Below are positions 1-8,500 of a stretch of DNA of 64,000 nt, piece by piece. Source of the DNA: PALSA-693 sp963702305 (GTDB lineage: Bacteria; Actinomycetota; Acidimicrobiia; Acidimicrobiales; Palsa-688). Where the stretch lies: contig CAVPBX010000006.1 in NCBI GenBank assembly GCA_963702305.1, positions 248,001 to 312,000 of the forward strand. Reading direction: 5' to 3'. A model generated the notes under the pieces. That model saw only the letters and a list, made by a program, of their open reading frames with translations, did not search any database and was not told the DNA's origin. Every line of letters starts with the position of its first letter. Within the stretch, counting starts at the first letter, position 1. Position numbers and translations under genes: made by a program.

Positions 1-512
1 TGTTCGGCGCCGACGACGAGGGCATGGAGGCGGCCGTCGGGAAGCTGCTGGTGGCGGCCGGGCTGACCTTGGGAGTGGCCGAGTCGTTGACCGGCGGGCT
101 CGTCGGGAGCCGGCTCAGCGCGGTCCCCGGGGCGTCCGACTGGTTCCGCGGGTCGATCGTCGCCTACGCCAGCGATGTCAAACGGAAGCTGCTCGGGGTC
201 GGGGACGGTCCCGTGGTGAGCGAGTCCGCCGCCGAGGAGATGGCGGCCGGGGCCGCGGCGGTGCTCGGGGCGGATGTCGGATTGGCGCTCACTGGCGTCG
301 CCGGCCCGACCGAGCAGGACGGCCAACCGGTCGGCACGGTGTGGGTGGGGCTGGCCGGCGCCGGCACCGGCGCCCAGCTGCTGCGACTCCGCGGCGATCG
401 GGATCAGATCCGCCAGATCGCCACCATCTCCGCCCTCGACCTGCTGCGGCGCCGCTTGCTCGACGGGCCTGGGCTCGACGGAACTGGGCGCGACGGTCCA
501 GGCGCCGGCTGA
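1..512 (+). CDS. cinA: CinA family, C-terminal nicotinamide-nucleotide amidase domain (5' end outside window)
   Basis: The reading frame is open from base 3, so the gene begins before the window; 169 residues are visible. The CinA C-terminal domain deamidates NMN to nicotinate mononucleotide in pyridine nucleotide salvage. Seen: AESLTGGLVGSRL near the start, GSIVAYASDVK, and ALTGVAGP followed by PVGTVWVGL, all hallmarks of the family. The residues before the first ATG (base 24) read FGADDEG, like the linker between the MoaB-like and amidase domains of full-length CinA, so this is probably the tail of a two-domain protein rather than a stand-alone PncC. In many actinobacteria cinA sits a short distance upstream of recA; here three further genes and the coxL-like gene lie between. 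Confidence 0.9.
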   Translation, partial: FGADDEGMEAAVGKLLVAAGLTLGVAESLTGGLVGSRLSAVPGASDWFRGSIVAYASDVKRKLLGVGDGPVVSESAAEEMAAGAAAVLGADVGLALTGVAGPTEQDGQPVGTVWVGLAGAGTGAQLLRLRGDRDQIRQIATISALDLLRRRLLDGPGLDGTGRDGPGAG

Positions 513-521
513 GCGTCCCGG

Positions 522-1043
522 GTGCCGCGGCTGTTCGTGGCGGTCTGGCCGCCACCGGCGCTGGTGGATCAGCTGCAGGCGATGGAGCGGCCGGTTCGGC
601 CCGGCCTGCGCTGGACGACGCTGGACCAGTGGCACGTGACCTTGCGCTTCCTCGGGTCGGTGGACTCCGGCCCCGAAAAGCAGCTGCGCCGGCTGCTCAA
701 GGAGGTGGCCGCGGGCGCCCAGCCGGCCGACGCCACGGCCGGGCCGCGCCCTCGGGGCCTGGGCGGGGCGGTGTGGATGCTGCCGGTTGCCGGGCTGGAG
801 CCGCTGGCCGAGGCGGTCGAGGAGGCGACCCGCGACCTGGGCCGGCCGCCGGCTGGGCGCCCCTTCCGGGGGCACGTGACGCTCGCCCGGGCCCGGCACC
901 CTCGCGGGCTGGCCGGTGTCCCGGCGGGGCCGATGTCCGCGCGATGGACGGTCGACGAGTTGACCCTGGTGGCCAGCACGCTGCGGCCGGACGGGGCCCG
1001 CTACGACGTGGTCGGCCGTTGGCCCCTGGGGGCCGGTGGGTGA
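522..1043 (+). CDS. thpR: RNA 2',3'-cyclic phosphodiesterase (2H family, ThpR/LigT)
   Basis: 173 residues, GTG start 9 bases after cinA. The 2H phosphoesterase fold needs two H-x-T motifs; both are present as HVTL at residues 38-41 and 118-121. Family members hydrolyse 2',3'-cyclic phosphate RNA ends to 2'-phosphates. The length fits the family (about 170-190). The stop codon overlaps the next start (TGATG), implying translational coupling with nagA. The function is assigned by motif and length; physiological substrate unknown. Confidence 0.86.
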   Translation: MPRLFVAVWPPPALVDQLQAMERPVRPGLRWTTLDQWHVTLRFLGSVDSGPEKQLRRLLKEVAAGAQPADATAGPRPRGLGGAVWMLPVAGLEPLAEAVEEATRDLGRPPAGRPFRGHVTLARARHPRGLAGVPAGPMSARWTVDELTLVASTLRPDGARYDVVGRWPLGAGG

Positions 1044-2161
1044 TGCTGTTGGGTGGACTGCGTCTGGGCACGCCGGACGACGTCATCGACGACGCCTGGC
1101 TGTCCGTCGAGGGCGGACAGGTGAGGGAGGTAGGCCGAGGTACCCCGCCGGGCCGGATCGATATCGATCTGGCTGGCGATCTGGTGGTGCCGGGCTTCGT
1201 CGATCTGCACTGCCATGGCGGGGGAGGGGCTTCCTACGGTTCGGATGACGCGGCGCGGGTGGCGGCCTACCACCTGCGGCACGGGACCACCACCACCTTG
1301 GCCAGCCTGGTGAGCGCCGCCCCCGAGGTGCTCGCCGAGCAGGTGCCCCGGCTGGCGGCCCTGACCCGGGCGGGAGTGGTGGCCGGCATCCACCTGGAGG
1401 GCCCCTTCCTGGCGAGGGCCCGCTGCGGCGCCCATGACCCGGCCGTGCTCCGTGACCCGAGCCCAGCCGAGATCGATGGCCTCCTCGGGCTGGCGGGCGG
1501 CACTCTGCGGATGGTGACCTTGGCCCCCGAACGCGCCGGCGCCCTCGACGCCATCGCCCGCGTCACCCGAGCCGGCACCCTGGTCGCCGTCGGCCATACC
1601 GAGGCCACCTACGAGCAGACCCGCGCCGCCATCGCCGCCGGCGCCCGGGTCGCCACTCATCTCGGCAACGCCATGCCGGCGTTCGAGGCCCGGCGCCCCG
1701 GCCCGGTGCTGGCTCTACTGGAGGACGACCGGGTGACCTGTGAGCTGATCAACGACGGCATCCATCTGCACCCGGCCTTCGTCACCCACGTCCAACGCCG
1801 CGCCGGACCGGGTCGGATCGCCCTCATCACCGACGCCATGGCGGCGGCCGGGGCCGGGGACGGCCGGTACCGGCTCGGAGCGGTGGCCGTCCGCGTCAGC
1901 GGTGGCGAGGCCCGCGTCGAGGCCACCGGGGCGCTGGCCGGCAGCACCTTGACGCTGGGCGAGGCGTTCCGGCGGGCGGTCACGACGGCCGGATTCGGCG
2001 TCCCGGACGCCGTCCGGGCTACCTCGACCACGGCTGCCGGGTTGTTGGGCCGCCCCGACCTCGGCCGCCTGCGGGCCGGCAGCCCGGCGGACCTGGTGGT
2101 GCTGGACGCCGGGCTCGGAGTGCGTTCGGTGCTCCATCGGGGGATGTGGGTCACGCCGTAG
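1043..2161 (+). CDS. nagA: N-acetylglucosamine-6-phosphate deacetylase
   Basis: 372 residues, ATG overlapping the thpR stop. NagA removes acetate from GlcNAc-6-P in amino-sugar and wall recycling, in the cytoplasm. Amidohydrolase marks in order: DLHCHGG (His56, His58), GIHLEGPF (metal ligand Glu119), VGHTEA (His185), THLGNAM (His206; most relatives have F or Y where this has Gly), and LITDAM with catalytic Asp264. The length is normal. I chose this ATG because the longer in-frame extension upstream only shadows thpR. No nagB or PTS gene lies nearby, so the pathway context is not visible here. Confidence 0.93.
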   Translation: MLLGGLRLGTPDDVIDDAWLSVEGGQVREVGRGTPPGRIDIDLAGDLVVPGFVDLHCHGGGGASYGSDDAARVAAYHLRHGTTTTLASLVSAAPEVLAEQVPRLAALTRAGVVAGIHLEGPFLARARCGAHDPAVLRDPSPAEIDGLLGLAGGTLRMVTLAPERAGALDAIARVTRAGTLVAVGHTEATYEQTRAAIAAGARVATHLGNAMPAFEARRPGPVLALLEDDRVTCELINDGIHLHPAFVTHVQRRAGPGRIALITDAMAAAGAGDGRYRLGAVAVRVSGGEARVEATGALAGSTLTLGEAFRRAVTTAGFGVPDAVRATSTTAAGLLGRPDLGRLRAGSPADLVVLDAGLGVRSVLHRGMWVTP

Positions 2162-2211
2162 CGCGCCACTCCAACGCCGGGTGTCCAGCTCGGCGACGGT
2201 AGGTTGCCGCT

Positions 2212-4644
2212 ATGCCTGGCTCCCTTCTCGGTACACGCGTCCGCCGCGTCGAAGACCCCGACCTGCTGACGGGCCGGGGCACCTACGTCGGCAACCTTCG
2301 GGTCGACGGCCTGGCCCGAGTCGTCTTCGTGCGCTCGCCGGTCGCCCACGCCCGCATCGTCGCCATCGACACCAAAGCGGCCCAGGCCGCGCCGGGTGTC
2401 CTGGCCGTCTATCTGGCCGACGATCTGGGCGTGGCCCCGTTCCACGGTTTCATGGTCCTCAACGCCGCCTGCGCCCGACCGCCGCTGGCCGACGACAAGG
2501 TCCGCTTCGTCGGCGAAGCGGTGGCGATGGTGGTCGCCGAGACCGAGGCCGCGGCGCTCGACGCGGCAGAACTGGTCGAAGTCGAGTACGACCACTTGGA
2601 GGCGGCTGTCGACCCCGAAGCGGCCCTGGCCGACGGCGTGCCCCTGCAGTTCGAGGAGATCGGCACCAACCTGGTCGCCGGGATGATGGGTGACACCAGT
2701 GTCGACCCGCTGGCGGGGGCGGCCACGGTGGTGCGGGCCAAGTTGCAGAACCAGCGGGTGGCGGTGGTGCCCATGGAAGGTGACGCCATCGCCGTCCTAC
2801 CCGGCGACGACGGGGACGGCCACGACCTCACGGTGTACGTGTCGACCCAGATGCCGCACGGATTCGCGGGCGCCGCCGGCCGCAACCTCGGCCTGGATCC
2901 GTCGACCCTGCGGGTCATCGCGCCCCATGTGGGCGGAGGGTTCGGCGGCAAGGCCGGCATGGGGTCGGAGCACGCCGCGGTGATCGCCGGCGCCCGACTG
3001 CTCCAGCAGCCGTTGGTCTGGGTGGAGACCCGTTCCGAGAACCTGGTGGCCATGCCGCACGGCCGCGGGCAGGTCCAGTGGATCGAGATGGGCTTCGACG
3101 CCCATGGGCGGATCACGGGCATGCACTGCCGGGTGCTCGGCGACGCGGGCGCCTACGCCGGCTTCGGCGGGGCCCTGGCGATCGGCCCCACCCGCACCAT
3201 GGCGCAGGGGGTGTATCGCATCCCGGTGCTGCGGTACGACGTGGCGGTCGCGGTGACCAACACCACCCCGATGGGAGCCTTCCGGGGAGCGGGGCGACCG
3301 GAGGCGGCGGAGTTCCTGGAGCGGATGATGGATTTGGCGGCGGACGAACTCGGCGTCGACCCGGTCGAGTTGCGCCGGCGGAACCTGCTGCCGGCGTTCG
3401 AGCAGCCGATCGTCACCCAGATGGGCACTACCTACGACACCGGCGACTACCAGAAGCCCCTCGACGAGGCGCTGCGACTCGCCGGCTACGAGCAGCTGCG
3501 GGCCGAGCAGGCCGCCCGCCGAGCGGCTGGGGCCCGCAAGCAGCTGGGGATCGGCGTGGCCGTGTACGTCGAGATCACTGCCGGCGGGGGGGCCCAGGAG
3601 TTCGGCTCGGTCGAGGTGCACCGGGACGGGACCGCGACCATCCGGGTCGGCACGTCGGCCCACGGGCAGGGCCACGCCACGTCGTTTGCCATGATCGTCT
3701 CGGACCGGCTGGGGATACCCATCGACGACATCCGCTTCGTACAGTCCGACACGGCCGCAGTGCCGAGAGGCGGGGGGACCGGAGGGTCCCGGTCGTTGCA
3801 GATCGGGGGCAGCGCAGTCCTGACGGCGACGGAGGAGGTGCTGGCCCGGGCCAAGGCGCTGGCGGCTGCCCATCTGGAGGCCAGCGTCGACGACATCGTG
3901 GTGCACGACGACGGCCGGGTCGGGGTGGCCGGGGTGCCGGCCGGCGCCTTGTCGTGGGCGCAGCTGGCTGAGTTGGCGGCGGCGGGACTGGGCGGGCCGG
4001 CCGGCGAGGCCGGCCCGGCCGGCGACGACGCTGGGCACCGTTTGATGGCTGCGGTGGACTTCAGCCAGGAGGGCGCCACCTTTCCCTTCGGCGCCCACGT
4101 GTCGGTCGTCGAGGTCGACATGGAGACCGGCCGGGCGGTCCCGATCCGCCACATCGCGGTCGACGACTGCGGGCGGATCCTCAACCCGCTCATCGTCACC
4201 GGCCAGCAGCACGGCGGCATCGCCCAGGGCATGGCCCAGGCCCTATGGGAGCAGGTCGTCTTCGATGCCGACGGCAACCCCCTCACGTCCAACCTGGCCG
4301 ACTACGCCATGCCGAGCGCCGCGGAGTTCCCGTCCTTTGAAACGGCCAACACGGAGACGCCCACGCCGCGCAACCCGCTCGGGGCCAAGGGCATTGGCGA
4401 ATCGGGGACGATCGGCTCGACCCCCTCGGTGCACAACGCGGTCATCGACGCCCTGTCCCACCTCGGGGTGCGGCACATCGACATGCCCTGCACCCCGGAG
4501 CGGGTGTGGCGGGCGATCGAGGCGGCTCGCACCGGCGAGGTCGCCGGCGGCCGGCCCCTGTGGCAGGACCCTCCGGCGGCGTTCGACAGCCTGCCCGCCG
4601 CCGGCGCCGGCCGGCGCCCGGAAGCGGCCGACGCCGACATCTGA
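2212..4644 (+). CDS. Xanthine dehydrogenase/CO-dehydrogenase family molybdopterin large subunit
   Basis: 810 residues. This family holds the molybdopterin-cytosine dinucleotide cofactor in heterotrimeric hydroxylases. Visible: N-terminal G-R-V-E-D-x-x-L-L-T-G-R-G-T-Y motif, GGGFGGK near residue 245, an active-site loop GAFRGAGR (355-362), GGTGGSR near 520, and KGIGESGT near 727 carrying the catalytic glutamate. True aerobic CO dehydrogenase (form I) has AYRCSFR in the loop, so this is a form II/aldehyde- or purine-oxidase-like member, not a proven CO dehydrogenase. The FAD (medium) and Fe-S (small) subunit genes normally adjacent are absent on both sides. Substrate unknown. Confidence 0.85.
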   Translation: MPGSLLGTRVRRVEDPDLLTGRGTYVGNLRVDGLARVVFVRSPVAHARIVAIDTKAAQAAPGVLAVYLADDLGVAPFHGFMVLNAACARPPLADDKVRFVGEAVAMVVAETEAAALDAAELVEVEYDHLEAAVDPEAALADGVPLQFEEIGTNLVAGMMGDTSVDPLAGAATVVRAKLQNQRVAVVPMEGDAIAVLPGDDGDGHDLTVYVSTQMPHGFAGAAGRNLGLDPSTLRVIAPHVGGGFGGKAGMGSEHAAVIAGARLLQQPLVWVETRSENLVAMPHGRGQVQWIEMGFDAHGRITGMHCRVLGDAGAYAGFGGALAIGPTRTMAQGVYRIPVLRYDVAVAVTNTTPMGAFRGAGRPEAAEFLERMMDLAADELGVDPVELRRRNLLPAFEQPIVTQMGTTYDTGDYQKPLDEALRLAGYEQLRAEQAARRAAGARKQLGIGVAVYVEITAGGGAQEFGSVEVHRDGTATIRVGTSAHGQGHATSFAMIVSDRLGIPIDDIRFVQSDTAAVPRGGGTGGSRSLQIGGSAVLTATEEVLARAKALAAAHLEASVDDIVVHDDGRVGVAGVPAGALSWAQLAELAAAGLGGPAGEAGPAGDDAGHRLMAAVDFSQEGATFPFGAHVSVVEVDMETGRAVPIRHIAVDDCGRILNPLIVTGQQHGGIAQGMAQALWEQVVFDADGNPLTSNLADYAMPSAAEFPSFETANTETPTPRNPLGAKGIGESGTIGSTPSVHNAVIDALSHLGVRHIDMPCTPERVWRAIEAARTGEVAGGRPLWQDPPAAFDSLPAAGAGRRPEAADADI

Positions 4645-4654
4645 CCGGCTGGTC

Positions 4655-4694
4655 GGTGGCCGGGTGGCCGGGTGGCCGGGTGGCCGGGTGGCCG
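4655..4694. repeat. Five tandem copies of an 8-bp unit
   Basis: The unit GGTGGCCG is repeated five times without change, just after the coxL-like gene. It lies in the 292-base gap between two convergent genes. No gene is seen in the gap. The 8-bp period argues against coding. It may be replication slippage; any role in ending transcription is only a guess. Confidence 0.9.
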
Positions 4695-4860
4695 GCGGGC
4701 CAGGGGGCCAGGGGCCGGGCGGCGGCGGCGCCCAGCGGCCGGCACCGTCGCCACCCGGTGTTCTTTCTTTGGCGTTTTCTGACTCTTTGGCCCTCAGAGG
4801 ACACTGGGTGTCGCATACGTCCCGAAGAGCTCAGATGTCCCAAAGAATCGGCGGCCAATC

Positions 4861-4908
4861 GGCCACCTGCCACCAGCCGGCCACTTGCCACCAGCCGGCC
4901 ACCTTCCC
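4861..4908. repeat. 18-bp direct repeat, two full copies and one partial
   Basis: Copies at 4861-4878 and 4879-4896 differ at one base; a partial third follows. The unit starts GGCCAC and ends CAGCC. It is partly complementary to the GGTGGCCG array about 200 bases upstream, so transcripts from either convergent gene could fold back here. The rest of 4645-4936 shows no gene. Confidence 0.75.
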
Positions 4909-4936
4909 GCTGCCACCTCCCCGGCCGCCAGGCGAC

Positions 4937-5365
4937 TCAGAGGTCGAGGTCGACCCGGATGGTGGTCGGCTGAGTGGCGCCGGCCCGGAAGATGGCTCCG
5001 TCTATGCGGCCCGCGAGCTTGTTGGCCCGGTCCAGGCGCCGGCGCCGGGCCAGCCCATCGTCGCCGGGTAGGAGCGTGGCCGTGCCCCGCAGCCAGCGGC
5101 GGCGGAGCTTCAGGCGCACCTGCGGATTGGCCAGCAGGTTCTTGACGTAGTCCGAGTCGACGCCGTGCTCGGCCACGAACCAGTACGACGAGCCTTCGAG
5201 GTGCCCTCCGATCGGGGTGTGGCGGGGCAGGCCGGTGCGCCTCCCGGAGGTCTCGATGAGGGCGAAGGAGCGGGGCGCCACGCCGGCTCGGAGCGCGGCG
5301 CGCATGACCGGGTTGACCCCGTATTTCTCGAGAACGCTCTGGACCCGGCGGGCGGTGCTCACCAT
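4937..5365 (-). CDS. Deazaflavin (F420)-dependent nitroreductase family protein
   Basis: 142 residues from ATG at 5365. The stretch with SFALIETSGRRTG, a P-I-G-G segment, Y-W-F-V-A-E-H-G and a later YVKNLLANPQV matches the Ddn/deazaflavin-dependent oxidoreductase family common in actinobacteria, which use reduced coenzyme F420 to reduce nitro compounds or quinones. The length fits (120-150). A longer frame starts at 5446 but its extra 27 residues do not look like the family and would overlap the recA upstream region, so I prefer the internal Met. Divergent from recA. Substrate unknown. Confidence 0.8.
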   Translation of the reverse strand: MVSTARRVQSVLEKYGVNPVMRAALRAGVAPRSFALIETSGRRTGLPRHTPIGGHLEGSSYWFVAEHGVDSDYVKNLLANPQVRLKLRRRWLRGTATLLPGDDGLARRRRLDRANKLAGRIDGAIFRAGATQPTTIRVDLDL

Positions 5366-5407
5366 GCGTCCAGTCTGCCCGGGGAAGATCGGCCACCATC
5401 CACCATC

Positions 5408-5419
5408 GAACATGTGTTT
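5408..5419. promoter_or_regulatory. LexA (SOS) box-like site upstream of recA
   Basis: GAACATGTGTTT fits the Gram-positive/mycobacterial SOS consensus GAAC-N4-GTTC with one mismatch in the last base. It is about 140 bases before the recA start and is flanked by TC on the left as in mycobacterial boxes. A weak -10-like TACTAT follows at 5425-5430. It could also act on the divergent F420-type gene. Confidence 0.6.
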
Positions 5420-5559
5420 GGGTCTACTATTGGGACCCTGAATCACATGCGTGTCACTTGCCGGATCGTCCCGGCCCGGTTGACCGTCACACCCCGTTCA
5501 TAGGGTGAGCCCGGTACCGATCACAAGCGAACCGATCAGAGCGAGAGGAAGGGACTCCG

Positions 5560-8500
5560 GTGGAGCGAGACAAGGCCCTCGAAATGGCGATGGGGCAGAT
5601 CGAAAAGCAGTTCGGCAAGGGTGCCGTCATGAAGATGGGGGACAAACTCGACATGCAGATCGAGGCCATCCCGACGGGTGCCCTCGCCCTCGACATTGCC
5701 CTCGGCATCGGCGGCCTGCCGCGTGGCCGCATCGTCGAGATCTTCGGGCCGGAGTCATCCGGGAAGTCCACCCTGGCCATGCACGTGGTGGCAGAGGCCC
5801 AGCGCAACGGCGGGATCTGCGCCTACGTCGACGCCGAGCACGCCATGGACCCGGTGTACGCCCGGGCCATCGGGGTCAACGTCGACGACCTGCTGATCTC
5901 CCAGCCGGACACCGGTGAGCAGGCCCTCGAGATCGCTGACATGCTGATCCGCTCCGGCGCACTCGACGTCATCGTCATCGACTCCGTCGCCGCCCTGACC
6001 CCCCGGGCCGAGATCGAAGGCGACATGGGCGACAGCCACGTCGGTCTGCAAGCCCGTCTCATGTCGCAGGCGCTCCGCAAGCTGACCGCCACCCTCAACA
6101 AGTCCGACACCATCGCCATCTTCATCAACCAGTTGCGGGAAAAAATAGGAGTCATGTACGGGTGTTTGTCGTATGGCACCCGGGTGACGCTGGCGGACGG
6201 CAGCCAGGAGAAGATCGGCAAGATCGTCAACCAGCGCATGCCGGTCGAGGTTTTGTCCTACGACCCGGAGATGGGTGCCGTGGTGCCGAAGAAGGTTGTC
6301 AATTGGTTCGACAACGGAGTGACCGAGGAGTTCCTTCAACTCACCGTGGCTCGGCCGGGAGGCAATGGCAAAGCCCAGTTGGGCTGCACCGCCAACCACA
6401 AGATCCGTACACCTGCTGGATGGCAGGAGGCCGGCGACCTTCAGGTCGGAGACCGGGTACTGCAGGCAGTACCGCACCACCTGTCTGACTTTCAGTGGCA
6501 AGTGGTCCTGGGTGGGCTGATGGGCGACAGTGCGCTCTCTCCTACCCGGAGCGGCCATGGTGCCCGGTATCGCTTCGACCATGGCGCCAAGCAGACCGCA
6601 TATGGGGACTGGAAGGCGTCACTCTTCGCCAACCTGGGTGTCAGCCGATCGTCCCGCTCCGATGGGGCGGTGTTCTACGACCTCCAGCCCCTGCCCGAGC
6701 TGGCCGAGCTCCGGCAGGCCATGTATATCGGCGGTAAGAAGGTCCTGAGCGAGGACTACCTCAAGCAGCTCACGCCGCTGTCGCTGGCCATCTGGTACAT
6801 GGACGACGGTAGCTATACGGAGCGGGCCAAGGGGCTCCAGGAGCGGACCCGAGACGGCAGTGGCCGTATGGAGATCTGCGTCGAAGCCATGGAGTCATCC
6901 AGTCGACAGCGGTTACGCGACTATCTCGCAGACACTTGGAACATCAGTCCCCGGCTCCGTCGGGTCGGCGTCGGCCAGAAGGCCGTCCTCACGTTTCCCA
7001 AGGAAGAGACCGCCAAGTTCCACGCCCTGGTGGCGCCCTTCGTGCATCCGTCGATGGAGTACAAGCTCCAGGCCCGCTTCCGGGGTCGGTTTGCGGTCGA
7101 GCCGGTGTTCGCGCCGATGCGCCACGAGTTGATGCCCTTGCCGATTGTCAAGATCGGGCCCAAACCCAAGACCCGAAGTATGCACCGCTTCGACATCGAG
7201 GTGGAGGGGAGCCACAACTATCTGGCTGATGGCGTAGTCGTGCACAACAGCCCTGAGACCACCCCCGGCGGTCGGGCCCTCAAGTTCTACTCCTCGATCC
7301 GCCTCGACATCCGCCGCATCGAGTCCATCAAGAATGGAGCGGAGGTCACCGGCAACCGCACCCGGGTCAAGGTGGTCAAGAACAAGTGCGTGGCCGCGGG
7401 AACGACAATCTTCGATCCCACCACGGGTGAGACACATCTCATCGAAGACATCGTCGAGCGAGGCGCCGGCCACGCCGTGGTCGCCGCCGATAAGGCCGGC
7501 AAGCTGCATTCTCGCCCCATCATCCAGCGTTTCGACCAAGGTGAGGCTGAGGTCATTGGTCTGGGCCTGCGGGACGGCACCACGTTGTGGGTCACGACAG
7601 ACCACAAGGTGATGACGGACGGAGGCTGGCGAGAGGCCGGCGAGCTCAAAGTCGGTGACGGCCTGGCTCGGCCGAGGCGGTTTGGACAGTTCGGGACAGA
7701 GGAACCCGTCACGCCGGACCAGGCCCGGATGCTTGGCTATCTGATCGGTGACGGCTATGTGGGTGGCAAGACCCCGATCGCCTTCATCAATGTCCAAGAG
7801 TCCCTGCAACAAGATGCGATTGCTATCGCGGCCACTCTTGGTTGCAAGGCAACCCGGCGCGGACGGCAAGGCATAGAAACGTCCTTTTCGCATCGCCCGG
7901 GTGAGAAGAACGAGCTGCTTGCTCTCTGCCGCTGGGCGGGTATCGACGGTCACCTGGCGCCGACCAAGACCATCCCAGCAGCCTTCTTCGACGATGGAGT
8001 GTCAGCGGAAGTCGTCGGCAACCTGCTGTTCGGCGTGTTCGAGTCGGACGGTTGGGTGAGTAGGGAACAGACGGGGGGCCTGCGGGTCGGATTCACGACC
8101 ACTTCCCGTCAACTGGCACAGCAGCTGCACTGGCTGATGCTGCGATGGGGGATCGGCAGCTCGGTCCGTTCGTACGACCCGACCGGCAAACGCCCGAGCA
8201 TCATTGGAGGACGCAAGGTTGAGAGCAAGCTTGTTGCCTGGGAGGTTCGGGTCTCAGGTGTGGACAACCTGCAGCGTTTCGCTGAGGCACTGCCAATGTG
8301 GGGACCTCGTGGTCAAGTGTTGACCGCGGGACTTGCGGATCCGAGCCGACGGAGGCACCGCGGATCCCAGCGGGGGTACCTGCCATCGAGCCAGACCGAG
8401 CCAGTGTTGGCCTACCTGCAAGGCCGTGGAATGACCCCGCAGCTGGCGGCGTCGCTCATCGGTGAGGAGGCCGGCGATCCGAAGGGTGGATTGCGACAGG

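Noticed and set aside
2212..4644. Aerobic carbon monoxide dehydrogenase (coxL form I)
   Set aside because: The active-site loop is GAFRGAGR, not AYRCSFR, and coxM and coxS are absent.
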